Source: Azolla caroliniana | Lineage: Eukaryota > Polypodiophyta | Length of the DNA stretch: 64,000 nucleotides | Direction: 5' to 3' | NCBI GenBank assembly: GCA_043228905.1 | Contig: JBHGNT010000022.1 | Coordinates: 1,922,001 to 1,986,000 of the forward strand | Shown: positions 10,631 to 20,911 of the stretch, piece after piece | Layout: every line of letters starts with the position of its first letter | Numbering within the stretch: position 1 is the first letter of the stretch | Program-made: the position numbers and the translations under genes | Notes under the pieces: generated by a model | What the model was told of the DNA's origin: nothing | The model's database searches: none | Seen by the model: the letters and a program-made list of their open reading frames with translations, nothing else

Positions 10631-11261
10631 TGTCGTGAAGATTTCCGGCTACGATGAGAAACTCGGGTGGGATAAATAAAATGGGGAAGTGCAACATTGC
10701 ACATGCACTTGTAAATTTGTATAATGAGAATAAGATAACAAAATGTAAGGGGAAGGGTAATAATCTAAGGTGCTAAAGGTGCCCCACGAGGTTTGTAGAG
10801 GCGTAAAGGTGATGTGCACTTTGTAGGCTAGAGAGAGGGATTTGACCACTCCTTTTTGTAATGTGTCTCACCCCTTACTACTATAAAAGGGAGTGAGGGG
10901 TCACTTTGGAGGGGGTTGCCTATTTTGAGTGTGAGAGGTATAACACTTAGTTCTAGGGTTCTTCTTCTTCCTATTTCGGTTTTAGGGTTTCGTCTAGGGT
11001 TTTACTCTTCTTCTTTACTTATCCGGTTAGGGTTTCTTGTAGTCGTTTGGTTTGACCTATGCGGCCATGGTTGTAATTGTTTGCAGATTCTTAATATAAT
11101 TTGTTTGTGTATCTTTGCTCTATCTATTTCTTGTTCAATGTTAATTTCTTGTTCTTTCTCCTCTCCTCTAGAGCGAAGCTCCCATTTCTCATCTACTCCC
11201 TAGTCCAAGACCCCCGTGGTCCCACCTAGGATCCTACACATACTCGCGGATTTCCGCGACA
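10631..11261 (+). repeat. 5' LTR of non-autonomous gypsy element
   Basis: 631 bp from TGTCGTGAAG to TTCCGCGACA, with the same terminal words as the LTR at 12882-13634. A promoter-like ACTATAAAAGGG lies near 10880. The sequence following, aatttggtgaacccccc, is a possible tRNA primer site. Compared with the 3' LTR it lacks about 120 bp present there at 13091-13212. Confidence 0.8.
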
Positions 11262-11283
11262 AAATTTGGTGAACCCCCCGACA

Positions 11284-12113
11284 TGAAGAGACGGCAAGGG
11301 AGGACGGAGATGGAAGACGAAGACTTCGACTTCGCGGAGATGATGGCAAAGATTATGATGGATGTCGGACGAAAGAAGGCGAGGTGAGATGCGGCTCAAC
11401 AAGCCGTCGAGAGGGTGGTCGATCGAGTCGGCCGGTTCAATAGGGACGATGTCTCGAGATTCTTAGAAACGTACAATGCGAAGATGACGAAGAGGGGCGT
11501 GGACGAAGCAATGAGGGTAGAATATGTATTTCGAGTGGCGGCCGTATCGACGCACAAAGAGATCAAGGAGCTTCGAGGAGCTCACGAGTTGTGGGAGTCC
11601 TTTGAGGGAGCTCTATTGGAGGTGCACAAGTACGTGAAACCGGAGTGGGTATGCCGGCAACACGATGAGAAGCGGTCGGCCACAACACAGCCCGCGAGCG
11701 GCGGAGAAGAGAGGGCAGTGAGTGACTACGCACTACCACCTAAGGAGTGCTCGACGCATGATAGATCGGAGGAGTACGACCTAGAGGCATTGGTATGGGA
11801 GGCATACGAGATTGTGAAGTCAAAGATCAAAGCCGGAAAAGGGTTTATTATGGAGTCGGCCCGAGAGGATCGGAGGATGCGGAGGAAGAAGCCTCCCTAT
11901 GCGTGGACAATGGGGCCTATGCGGAGGCCGAAAGAGCGTGCAATGATGGCGACGTGGGAGAGGGTGCGCAGCAAGCGACCCTCTCGTCTTGCGGAAAGGG
12001 GACGGCCATGGAGGAGGCTGGAGACTATGGAGCAGGGAGTGCCACTTCGAGAGTGGGCGAAAGTTTCGGGGCACGGTTGCCTGAAACATCGAACGGGGAG
12101 GAAGCAAGCGTAA
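11284..12113 (+). pseudogene. gypsy gag-like ORF of the non-autonomous element
   Basis: The leader is followed by an ATG at 11284 and a Glu/Asp-rich start, a stop at 11386, then an open frame from 11415. The core (VGRFNRDDVSRFLETYNAKM, RVEYVFRVAA, AHELWESFEGALLEVHKYVKPEW) resembles the amino-terminal capsid-like domain of plant gypsy Gag proteins. The C-terminal part is Arg/Lys/Gly-rich and continues in a second frame to 12463. No protease, RT or integrase follows before the 3' LTR. The internal region is clearly more GC-rich than its surroundings. It could supply packaging but not enzymes. Confidence 0.6.
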
Positions 12114-12881
12114 TCGAGGCTTGCGCGATCGAAGACAAGGTAGCCACAGACAACGACGTCCGGGTGGAGGTGGCTATGGACATGACGAGCGATGGTGGCG
12201 GGACCTTGCCCACACCGATTTTTGAGACTCCGGCGGTCGGCCACGAGGGCCCACGTAAGACCCGAGAGACGGAAGGCGGTAGCGGCAAGGCAGGTGACCG
12301 AGACGACGACGAGGAAGACTATAGTGGACAAGGAGAGATCCCTCGACACCGGTGCCGAAGACTACGGCGGTTGCGCCCAAGTCCGGACATAAGACCAGAG
12401 AGATGGGCAGTGGCCATGAGGAGGTGTGGCACGGAGCGGGCACATACAAAGAGGAAGACGTGAGGCCCGGAACAGGCATATACAAAGGGACTGAAGGAGG
12501 GGCTGGCAGTGGCAATGGTGTTCGGGAGGACATATCGGGGAAGAAGTTGTGAGCGTCAGATATGGCGGTTCAAATGGAGCCGACGGCTCACGGATGTGCA
12601 GTGGATACGGTGGATCGGGAGGCTACGGTGGTTTGTGTAGGAAGGACGGGCATGCTCAAAATGGAAGACGAAATCGAGCAAGGTCAACGAGGATAGCCGC
12701 GGAGGCGAGCTCCCGGAAGGAGGACAGATCGGACTGGAAGTCGACAGATCGGGGTCGGTAGGAGCCGGCAAGTTGGTCAGGTATTAGCACAGCGAAGGAC
12801 CCGGTTGTCCACCGTCGCCGAAATCTCTCACCTTTTTCCTCATGGCACATACCGGTGGATGTGTCGTTTGGTGGGGGCAGA
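12114..12881 (+). other. non-coding tail of the non-autonomous gypsy element
   Basis: Low-complexity G/A-rich sequence with overlapping short frames and no domain. It ends in a polypurine-like ggtgggggcaga immediately before the 3' LTR at 12882. The same PPT context (ggtgggggtgga) flanks the 4694-5535 LTR on the minus strand. Confidence 0.5.
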
Positions 12882-13634
12882 TGTTGTGAAGATTTCCGGC
12901 TACGATGAGAAACTCGAATGGGACAAATAAAATGGGGATGTGCAACATTGCACATGCACTTGTAAATTTGTATAATGAGAATAAGATAACAAAATGTAAG
13001 GGGAAGGGTAATAATCTAAGGTGCTAAAGGTGCCCCACGAGGTTTGTAGAGGCATAAAGGTGATGTGCACTTTGTAGGCTAGAGAGAGGTACATGAAGCA
13101 TACATGTAGGGAGTAATGGGCATTGAGTAGGATGGCTAGGGAAGAGAGAGTTGGGCCCATCAATCTCTCCACCTAAGATCGAGGTCAAAGATTCTCCTTT
13201 GAAAAAAAGGGGATTTGACCACTCCTTTTTGTATTGTGTCTCACCCCTTACTACTATAAAAGGGAGTGAGTGGTCACTTTGGAGGGGGTTGCCTATTTTG
13301 AGTGTGAGAGGTATAACACTTAGTTCTAGGGTTCTTCTTCTTCTTATTTCGGTTTTAGGGTTTCGTCTAGGGTTTTACTCTTCTTCTTTACTTATTCGGT
13401 TGGTGTTTCTTGTAGTCGTTTGGTTTGACCTATGTGACCATGGTTGTAATCGTTTGCGGATTCTTAATATCATTTTTTTGTGTATCTTGCCACCATCTAT
13501 TTCTTGTTCAATGTTAATGTCTTATTCTTTCTCCTATCCTCTTGAGCGAAGCTCCCATTTCTCCTCTACTCCCTAGTCCAAGACCCCCGTGGTCCCGTCT
13601 CGAATCCTACACGTACTCGCGGATTTCCGCGACA
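12882..13634 (+). repeat. 3' LTR of non-autonomous gypsy element
   Basis: 753 bp from TGTTGTGAAG to TTCCGCGACA. It aligns with 10631-11261 throughout, apart from an extra segment at 13091-13212 and scattered substitutions. It has its own ACTATAAAAGGG near 13253. A copia element is inserted 3 bp beyond its end. Confidence 0.8.
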
Positions 13635-13637
13635 ATG
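13633..13637. repeat. target-site duplication CAATG, left
   Basis: The five bases before the copia LTR are CAATG and recur exactly after the right LTR at 18468-18472, as expected for staggered integrase cutting. Confidence 0.85.
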
Positions 13638-14039
13638 TGTTGAGAGACAAGCTCAACATTCGGTGCAATGTACGCAGCGTAACCCAGTGTGTAAACTGGG
13701 TGCGTGAAAAAGTACGCACAACAGGGCCGCATCGATGTGAAAACCGAAGAGGCCGTTAGAGCGTTATTGCTCGTAAAGGAATAATTTTGGGAGTTTGTGT
13801 AGTCGGCTCATTTATGAGTATTCAAGTACTGTCAGTACTTGTGTCGGCCTGATTGTCAGGGCTTGTATAAAAGGTGCTCACTGAGCACGGTGTATGTACA
13901 GATTGAGTATTAGTTTGAATTGAGTTTTTGTGTGCTCTCTCTCTGTCTCTCCCACATATTGTGAATATTCAAGCTCTCCATTAAACCTGTGTTTTCTGTG
14001 TTCGATTTTCTATTGCTTCCGCAAACTATTCTTTTTACA
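13638..14039 (+). repeat. 5' LTR of copia element A
   Basis: 402 bp from TGTTGAGAGACAAG to TTTTTACA, equal in length to the copy at 18066-18467. It is followed at once by TGGTATCACAGC (initiator-Met tRNA primer site, 14040). The first 21 bases form a short inverted repeat, TGTTGAG/CTCAACA. A TATA-like GTATAAAAGG is near 13866. Confidence 0.9.
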
Positions 14040-14123
14040 TGGTATCACAGCGCGAGGGTTGAGAACCTCTGCAACGGACATAGCATGAAAGGAAAACCAA
14101 CCAAGAAGAATAGGTAAAACAGA

Positions 14124-14505
14124 TGGATAGAGGCATGGCTAGCTCGCTTCCGACAGAGAAGCACAACTGAAACAACTACACATCTTGGTCCTACAAGATG
14201 CACCAGTACCTGCTTGGGCACGGTTACTGGAGCTATGTCGATGGAGCAAATGACATAGCACCTGAGTCGACACACAGAGATTTCCCAGTGTGGGAACAGT
14301 CGGCGAACAGAGTACTGTACTGCTTCGCGTCTTGTGTGGGCGAACAGCTCCTAAGCTACATTCGGGATGCAAAAACACCAAAAGATGCTTGGGGAAATCT
14401 AAAGAAGATTTTCGCCGCAAGCACTATAGCCAGGAAGCTTCAACTCTGACAGGAGCTGAGCAACCTATGACAACGTTGTCGTAGTGTAATTCGCACACTA
14501 CGTGA
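14124..14505 (+). pseudogene. copia element A gag, 5' part
   Basis: After an ATG at 14124 the frame gives the same Gag start as the minus-strand relative at 48251 (MHQYLLGHGYWSYVDGAND against MHRYLLGHGYWSYVEGAN), then YCFASCVGEQLLSYI and DAWGNLKKIF. Early stops (14168 region, 14447) and truncation at about 14505 by an inserted sequence end it after roughly 120 residues. Confidence 0.75.
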
Positions 14506-15345
14506 AAAATTACATTTTTGGTCTCTCCGGATAGGACATGGAGTACCCGGTGAGAACCGGAAGAAGGAACCGGTAAGGAGAACCGGCAAGAGCCGGATGA
14601 AGAATGCCGGTGAGAGTCGGTGAGAAGCGAAGAGATCGGTAAGGAGGTTCCGGTAAGAACCGGACAAAGAAAACTAGCAAGCACCAGATGAAGCAGAACC
14701 GGAAAGAGTCGGATGAAGAAGGCCGGTGAGAGTCTCTCACCGGATGAAGAGACATATTTGTAAATAGAAGAAAGTATAAAAATATATATATTACATGCAT
14801 AGGGCAAGATTCGAACCTTGCACCTCCATGTTAATAATGTTAAGCCTTATCATTATACTAGCGTATTATCAATTTTAAAGTTATACTAAACTTTATCCCA
14901 TGTAAAATTTCTAGACATGCATGGTACAAAAAGTTATTCATGCATAGACACTCGAGTTAAAAGAAAAGATGAGATAGAAAGCTAATCATGCACATGCAGT
15001 GTGCATGAAAACTAAAGATAGGAAAAGCATGATGCTTGCATGGGATAAACTTAGACTCTTCCAACACTATATAAGGAAGAGGGAAAGATGTATAGAGTTT
15101 GTTGATTATTTTACAAGGGTTGATTAATATAAGCTAATCGTGGGATTCACGAATTTGCTAACTATTCTTTCTCTCTTAATTTGATTACTCACTAATACAC
15201 TATACTCGTTGGATTCATGAGTTTTTCATATCTTTCTTTCTTACAATATATTTTATATTCTTAATTACCTTAGAATTTTCTTTCCTCCTAGTCCAAAACC
15301 CCAACGGTTCCCACCCAACTCACGCAACGATCCGGAGCCGTAAGG
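14506..15345. repeat. inserted LTR-like sequence inside copia A
   Basis: About 840 bp of non-coding sequence interrupts element A. It begins with imperfect repeats of an 'aaccggtgagaaccgg' word (14540-14750). It contains a minus-strand tRNA-like stretch (about 14805-14870) and a promoter-like CACTATATAAGGAAG at about 15066, and ends near 'caaaaccccaacggttcccacc'. The layout suggests a solo LTR, but no partner LTR or target duplication could be seen. Confidence 0.4.
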
Positions 15346-15784
15346 CACGACAGCGTCCTGGTACTTGCCTCCGACTCCAAACCTCATCTCCAATCTGAGT
15401 TCTAATGATGAGGTCAGCGAGGCCGAGATGCCTCCAGATGAGCCTGAAATCGGGACCCGCGAAGAGAGCCCGATTTCGTTTCAGTTAAGCAGACCGAATG
15501 AGTGACTGAGTCAATTTGACCAGTCCGATGAAGAGTCGGCGAGTAGTGGAGACTCGGTCGTGCATTCCCCGCGCAGGAAACCGAGGAGACGGCTTACGCA
15601 CAAGGAAAAAGGGAAGAAGAAGGTGTCGGAATACGGCACAGATAGGAACGAGTCAGATCGACGCGAGTCCGACTCCGAGGGAAGTGATGACGGGTCTTCA
15701 AGAGCGAAGTTTGCATCGGCTAAGAAAGCCTCAACATCGGCTAATGTACAATTACGCTGATCTACCCGCCAGAAGAACCTTGTT
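15346..15784 (+). pseudogene. copia A acidic linker before RT
   Basis: Translation gives Asp/Glu/Ser-rich sequence (PDEPEIGTREESPISFQLS, then LSQFDQSDEES, then RRRLTHKEKGKKKVSEYGT) that parallels the minus-strand copy at 46032-45586 (SPISFRLSGPNERLSQ, RFTHKEKGKKKMLEYDT). This is the variable region between integrase and reverse transcriptase in copia Pol. One stop separates it from the RT frame. Confidence 0.65.
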
Positions 15785-17090
15785 GTGCGGTTCGGATACA
15801 ACAAGTACATGGCGCATCACTATGCGTACATGACCCGTGTAGCGGAAGTGCGTGAACCGGAGAGCTATGCAGAAGCGGTGAAGGACGCGAATTGGTGTGC
15901 TGCAATGGAGGAAGAGATGTGCGCATTGGCGGAGAATGAGACACGGGACCTGGTTGATGCACCGAAAGGTGTGAAACCAATCGGATGTAAGTGGGTGTAC
16001 AAGGTTAAGTACAACACCAACGGCTCGGTCAACCGATACAAGGCCCAGTTAGTAGCGAAAGGTTACGCGCAACAACACGGCATCGACTACGATGAGACAT
16101 TTGCACCGGTCGCGAAGATGACGACCATCTATGTTTTGCTCGCGGTAGCTGCGGCAAAGGGGTGGCACTTACATCAGATGGATGTGAAGAATGTGTTCCT
16201 GCAAGGTGAGCTTGAGGAACAGGTGTACATGGTCCAGCCCCCCCGATTTCACTCCAGAACGAACACTTCGGCGTTGTGTCGATTGAAGAAATCCCTTTAT
16301 GGACTAAAGCAAGTCCCACGTGCCTGGAACGCGAAGATCACGCAGCAACTGCGTCGGATGGGATTTGCGACGTCGAAATCGGACTCCTCACTGTTCATCC
16401 GGAAAGGTTGACTCGGGCCGGTTAGCATTTTGCTTTATGTTGATGACTTGGTCATCATCGGCGCCAACCTAAGTGAAATCGACCGCGTCAAGCTCCAGCT
16501 TGCGGCATCGTTCGACATGAAGGATCTGGGGGACCTTCATTACTTCCTCGGGATCGAAGTGATCCGCACCCCCAAAGGCATACTGATCAGCCAACGGCAT
16601 TACGTGCTGAGAACGCTCTTCAAATTTGGGATGGCCGGCTGTAAGTCCGTCTCGACTCCTCTAGATAGAACCGTCAAGCTTTGCCCTGATTCTAGAAAGG
16701 TATGCGACCCGACGCGGTTCTGACAGATAGTCAGAAGCCTTATATACTTGACCATCACCCGACCAAATGTCAGCTACCCGGTCGGGGTGATTAGTCAGTT
16801 CAAATTCGGGATGGCCGGTTGTAAGTCTGTCTCAACTCCTCTGGATAGAACCGTCAAGCTTCGCCCCAATTCCGGAAAGGTATGCGACCCGACGCGGTTC
16901 CGATAGATAGTCGAAAGCCTTATATACTTGACCATCACCCGACTAGATCTCAGCTACCCGATCGGGGTGATTAGTCAGTTCATGGCGCAACCTACTGAGG
17001 AGCACCTTTAGTGTGCGCAACGCGTACTGCGGTACGTAAGCAGCACTAAGGACCAGGGGCTACTATATCAGACCAGTACAGCCCCACAGT
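15785..17090 (+). pseudogene. copia A reverse transcriptase
   Basis: Frame 15785-16411 carries the RVT_2 block (GCKWVYKVKYN, RYKAQLVAKGYAQQ, DYDETFAPVAKMTTI, LHQMDVKNVFLQGELEE, KKSLYGLKQVPRAWN). Frame 16430-16723 carries LYVDDLVIIGA with the catalytic YVDD at 16436-16447 and the MKDLGDLHYFLGIEV thumb region. One stop at 16409 and one at 16721 break it. A 180-bp in-frame tandem duplication follows. The enzyme would copy element RNA into cDNA; this copy is dead. Confidence 0.85.
16619..16978 (+). repeat. 180-bp tandem duplication in copia RT
   Basis: 'ttcaaattTgggatggccgg' at 16619 recurs as 'ttcaaattCgggatggccgg' at 16799. Both units run through TPLDRTVKL, DPTRF and YLTITRP to GVISQF. The units differ at a modest number of positions, so the duplication is not recent. 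Its length of exactly 60 codons keeps the frame. Confidence 0.85.
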
Positions 17091-17510
17091 TGGTCGGCTA
17101 GAGCGATGCCGATTGGGCCAGCAACGTCGTCGATAGACAATTCATGTCCGGTTTCGCGTTCTCGCTTGGGAGTGCCGCGATCGCTTGGAGTAGCAAGAAG
17201 CAGCCGACAGTTGCGTTGTCGAGCACCGAAGCTGAGTATAGAGGAGCGGTTGTCGCGACATGCGAAGCCATATGGTTGAAGCAACTATTTAAGGATCTAC
17301 AAGTGGAGGTATCTGATCCAACGACAATGTACTGCGACAACCTCAGCAACATCCAGCTAGCAAAGAACCCTGTATTCCACGTCCGGACTAAGCACATTGA
17401 GGTGTACTACCATTTTGTCCGTGAGCGTGTCCTCTCCGGTGAAGTCGAACTTCAGTATGTTCCGACTGATTGGCAAACCGTCGACGTCTTCACCAACCCC
17501 TTGGTCTGGA
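17091..17510 (+). pseudogene. copia A RNase H
   Basis: Frame 17144-17510 gives the copia RNase H: SGFAFSLGSAAIAWSSKKQ, VALSSTEAEYRGAVVATCEAIWLK, then MYCDNLSNIQLAKNPVFH and RTKHIEVYYHFVRERV. The first catalytic Asp is in SDADWASN just upstream, after a stop at 17099. The domain degrades the RNA strand during reverse transcription. Confidence 0.8.
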
Positions 17511-17539
17511 CAAGTTGTGGCAATTCTCGGGTGCGCTTG

Positions 17540-17954
17540 GGTTGTGCACCTCGATGTGCCGAACTTGAGGGGGAGAGATGTCCCAAAAGACCGCGAAGCC
17601 GAGTCGGATGACGAATTCGATTTTGGATTGGCTGAAGAAGCCGAGGGCAGATCCGCAGAAGATTCCGAAAGCAGACATAAGGGGAGCAACCGAAAAAAAG
17701 AGCCGAAGCCAACCAAGCGTGAGGGAAACGAAGCCATCAAGGGTGAGAAGATCGAAGATGAGTTGGAGACAGTCAACTCGGGCGAGAGCGAAAACCGATC
17801 GGCGGAAGCCGAGTCGGCTCGGATGTTTGATTTGGATACGCTGAATCAACCGAGGGCCAAGCGGAAGAGAAGGCAGCAGAAGAGGCGCCAGCACCACAAC
17901 AGCAAGGAAGCTGAGAAGGGCCGTGTGAGTAGACAAGCCGACCGGAAGGGTTGA
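17540..17954 (+). pseudogene. charged C-terminal extension after copia RNase H
   Basis: In most copia elements Pol ends shortly after RNase H, near an LRG motif at the polypurine tract. Here the frame 17397-17954 continues past HLDVPNLRGR for about 130 residues of Glu/Lys/Arg/Ser-rich sequence (EDELETVNSGES, then NQPRAKRKRRQQKRRQ). The minus-strand relative at 44600-43975 has a matching extension (HLDMPHLRGR, EDELETTNSDKS, DQHKAKWTRRQ). No domain is recognised; coiled or nucleic-acid-binding character is a guess from charge. Confidence 0.6.
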
Positions 17955-18065
17955 GGCACGCGGAATCGAACAGGTCGAGGAGCGCGAGCAAGGCGTGAAG
18001 CCAGAAGGAACCGGAGCGTAGATCCGGCGGAGCAAGTGGAACCTCAAGTTGAGCTTGAGGGGGAG

Positions 18066-18467
18066 TGTTGAGAGACAAGCTCAACATTCGGTGCGAACTA
18101 CGCAGCATAACCCAGTGTGTAAACTGGGTGCGTGAAAAAGTATGCATAACAGGGCCGCATCGATGTGAAAACCGAAGAGGCCGTTAGAGCATTATTCCTC
18201 GTAAAGGAATAATTTTGGGAGTTTGTGTAGTCGGCTCATTTATGAGTATTCAAGTATTGTCAGTACTTGTGTCAGCCCGATTGTCAGGGCTTGTATAAAA
18301 GGTGCTCACTGAGCATGGTGTATGTATAGATTGAGTATTATTTTCAATCGAGTTTTTGTGTGCTCTCTCTCTGTCTCTCCCGCGTACTGTGAATATTCAA
18401 GCTCTCCATTAAACCTGTGTTTTCTGTGTTCGGTTTTCTATTGCTTCCGCATGCTATTCTTTTTACA
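18066..18467 (+). repeat. 3' LTR of copia element A
   Basis: 402 bp, a close match to 13638-14039 (differences such as gcaatgta/gcgaacta, gcaaacta/gcatgcta), followed by the CAATG target-site duplication at 18468-18472. It is preceded by the purine tract ttgagggggag. Confidence 0.9.
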
Positions 18468-18472
18468 CAATG

Positions 18473-19860
18473 TAATTGTCGAAAGGGAGAAGGGCACTCC
18501 TGAACAAGTGGGTATAAAAACTGAAGCTGGGAATCCACCCAAATACAAAGCATGGCTCGTGGTGAAAGGCTTTCAACAGAAGAAAGGCGTGGATTTCGAC
18601 GAAATATTTGCCCCAGTAGTCAAGATGACATCATTCATAACAATGTTGAGCATTGTGGCCAGCATGGACTTAGAAGTCGAACAATTGGATGTCAAAACAG
18701 CTTTCCTGCATGGAAATTTGGAGGAAGAAATCTACATGCAGCAGCCAAAAGGATTTGAAGAGAAAGGTAAAGAAAACCTAGTATGATGGTTGAAGAAAAG
18801 CCTATATGGGCCCTCAAGCAAGCACCCCAACAATGGCACCAAAAATTAGAATCCTTCATGATGGGACATGCTTTCGACAAAACACAGGCTGACCACTATG
18901 TTTTTGTAAAGAATTATGATGTAGGAGATTTTTTCATCCTTCTATTGTATGTTGACGACATGTTGATAGTCGAAAAGGACATAAAGAAAATTGCAAGCTT
19001 GAAGAAGGCCTTGAGCAAGTCGTTCACAATGAAGGATATAGGTCTAGCTAAACAAATTCTGGGTATGCACATTTTCCGAGACCGGACCAAGAAATTGTTG
19101 TGGCTATCACAAGAGAAATACATGATGAAGTTGCTCCAGAGATTCAACATGCAGGATGCAAATCCAGTCGGCTCATCACTACCGACCAACTACAAGAAGT
19201 CAATGTCCAAAGTCAAGAAGTCAATTGCAAGAAGTCAAGAGAAAGCTGAGATGAACTAGATTCCCTATGCCTTAGTAGTCGGAAGCGTAATGTACACAAT
19301 GGTTTGCACCAGGCCGGACATCGCATATGTGGTCACAGTCGTCAGTCGATTCATGAGTAATCCCAGAAGGGAGCATTGGACTGTGGTCAAATGGATATTT
19401 CGGTACCTAAAAGGTACCTCGAGTGTGTGTCTTCGATTCGGTTCAGGTAAACCCGTGATGGAAGGATTCACAGATGCCGACATGTCGACTGATCCATACA
19501 CCAACCAATCTACATCCTGATACGTGATGATGTTTGCAGGGGGAGTTGTTTCATGGCAGTCGAGGCTGCAAAAGGCTATGGCCCTGTCAACCACAGAAGC
19601 CGAATATATGGCTACCGTGGAAGCTGGCAAAGAATTCATATGGATGAGAGACTTCATAAGTGAGTTGGGAATTAGACAGGATCAATTCCTACTGCACCGT
19701 GATAATCAGAGCGCCATCCACCTTGCCAAGAATGTTGCCTACCACTCGAGAACGAAATACATCCAACGAAGATATCATTGGCTTAGAGAGAGGGTAAAAG
19801 GAAGGAATTTTACTCTGGTGAAGGTCCATACAAACGAAAACGAAACATGTTGACAAAGGC
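18473..19860 (+). pseudogene. copia element B pol, RT to RNase H
   Basis: A second copia family, cut at its 5' side by the element A insertion. It reads KYKAWLVVKGFQQKKGVDF, DEIFAPVVKMTS, EQLDVKTAFLHGNLEEE, a stop at 18784, then LLYVDDMLIVEKD with the YVDD catalytic motif and MKDIGLAKQILGM. Then come stops at 19257 and 19518 and RNase H: LSTTEAEYMATVEAGKE, RDNQSAIHLAKNVAYHSRTK, RRYHWLRERV. The RT core therefore has only a few lesions. The missing 5' half is not found upstream of 10631. A related minus-strand RNase H fragment lies at 52181-52460. Confidence 0.85.
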
Positions 19861-19917
19861 GCCGCCAATGGACAAGCTAAGTGCATGTCGACAGAGAGTT
19901 TAAGTGAAGGGGGAGTT

Positions 19918-20911
19918 TGTTGAGAAAAGTGATCCCTCTGGATGGGAAGAACACAAGTCAGATGGAATGGAGAACCAGTCGGATCGGTCAGAAGCCGATC
20001 AATTGAAGAGTCGGATGATAGCTGGCTTATCCGAATTTGAATTCAGATATTGCACAATGAGTCGGATCGTCAAGAGCCAACTAAGCTCTGATTAGAGAGA
20101 TGAGCAACAAACTCGGTCGAAGCCAAAAATCAACTGATAACCGATTCGGCTAATAACCGAATCGGTTGAAGCCGATTCAAGGCTATATTTGTAAATAGTC
20201 ATATATGTATATGGGTATAAATATAGCTAGGGAAAAGTGTAAGTTAGGAGAGAGAGTAGTTGAACAAGTGTGGTTGTTAGAGAAGGTTGCAGACATTCTC
20301 TTGTATTATCTCTTCCTACTGTTGTTGTCATCCGTTTATATCTTAGACGAAGGTTCTGATCATTCGGTGGTGGCCGATTTAGAGCATTGTATCGCCCCTG
20401 ATATATCAGGGAATAATATTTTGGTATATCCACTCATAGTGAAGTTGTTCCACAGTTTGTGGGCTCCCATGGGCCGATTCAAGGCTGTATTTGTAAATAG
20501 TCATATATCTATATGGGTATAAATATAGCTAAGGAAAAGTGTAAGTTAGGAGAGAGAGTAGTTGAACAAGTGTGATTGTTAGAGAAGGTTGCAGACATTC
20601 TCTTGTACTATCTCTTCCTACTGTTGTTGTCGTCCGTTTATATCTTAGACGAAGGTTCTGATCATTCGGTGGTGGCCGATTCAGAGCATTGTATCGTCCT
20701 TGATATATCAGGGAATAATATTTTGGTATATCCACTCATAGTGAAGTTGTTCCGCAAATTGTGGGCTCCCATGGTTTTTCCCTTTCAGGGTTTCCACGTT
20801 AAATATTGTGTCATGGAGTTTCTGTCTTCTTTTGTTTGCGTTTTTCCCGTGTTTATTGTCATTCCTCATTGTTGCTTGTGAACTGGTTGTGGCTAGTTCC
20901 ATATTCTAACA
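19918..20911 (+). repeat. 3' LTR of copia element B, with doubled promoter block
   Basis: It begins TGTTGAGAAAAG just after the polypurine tract (aagtgaagggggag) and ends CTAACA at 20911, 994 bp. It contains two tandem 302-bp copies of its central part (20171-20472 and 20473-20774), each with GGGTATAAATATAGC. Confidence 0.8.
20171..20774 (+). promoter_or_regulatory. tandem 302-bp LTR promoter duplication
   Basis: Both units begin gccgattcaaggct and end tgggctcccatgg. Each carries a TATA box (GGGTATAAATATAG near 20213 and 20516) and the following transcribed-leader-like sequence. They differ at about a dozen positions. If both promoters worked, transcripts of two lengths would start in this LTR. 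Confidence 0.7.

Larger units (their letters stand above)
13638..18467 (+). mobile_element. Ty1/copia element A, internally deleted
   Basis: 4.83 kb with two 402-bp LTRs, primer site, polypurine tract (ttgagggggag before 18066) and perfect 5-bp target-site duplications, so it is a bona fide insertion. Internal order is gag start, foreign LTR-like insert (14506-15345), acidic linker, reverse transcriptase, RNase H and a charged C-terminal extension. Zinc knuckle, protease and integrase are missing. The LTR family also occurs at 1.2 kb, 43508-48768 and probably 51444. Confidence 0.85.

Noticed and set aside
11795-12533. Several 90-220-codon ORFs on both strands
   Set aside because: GC- and purine-rich internal region of a retroelement; only the 11415 frame has Gag-like content.
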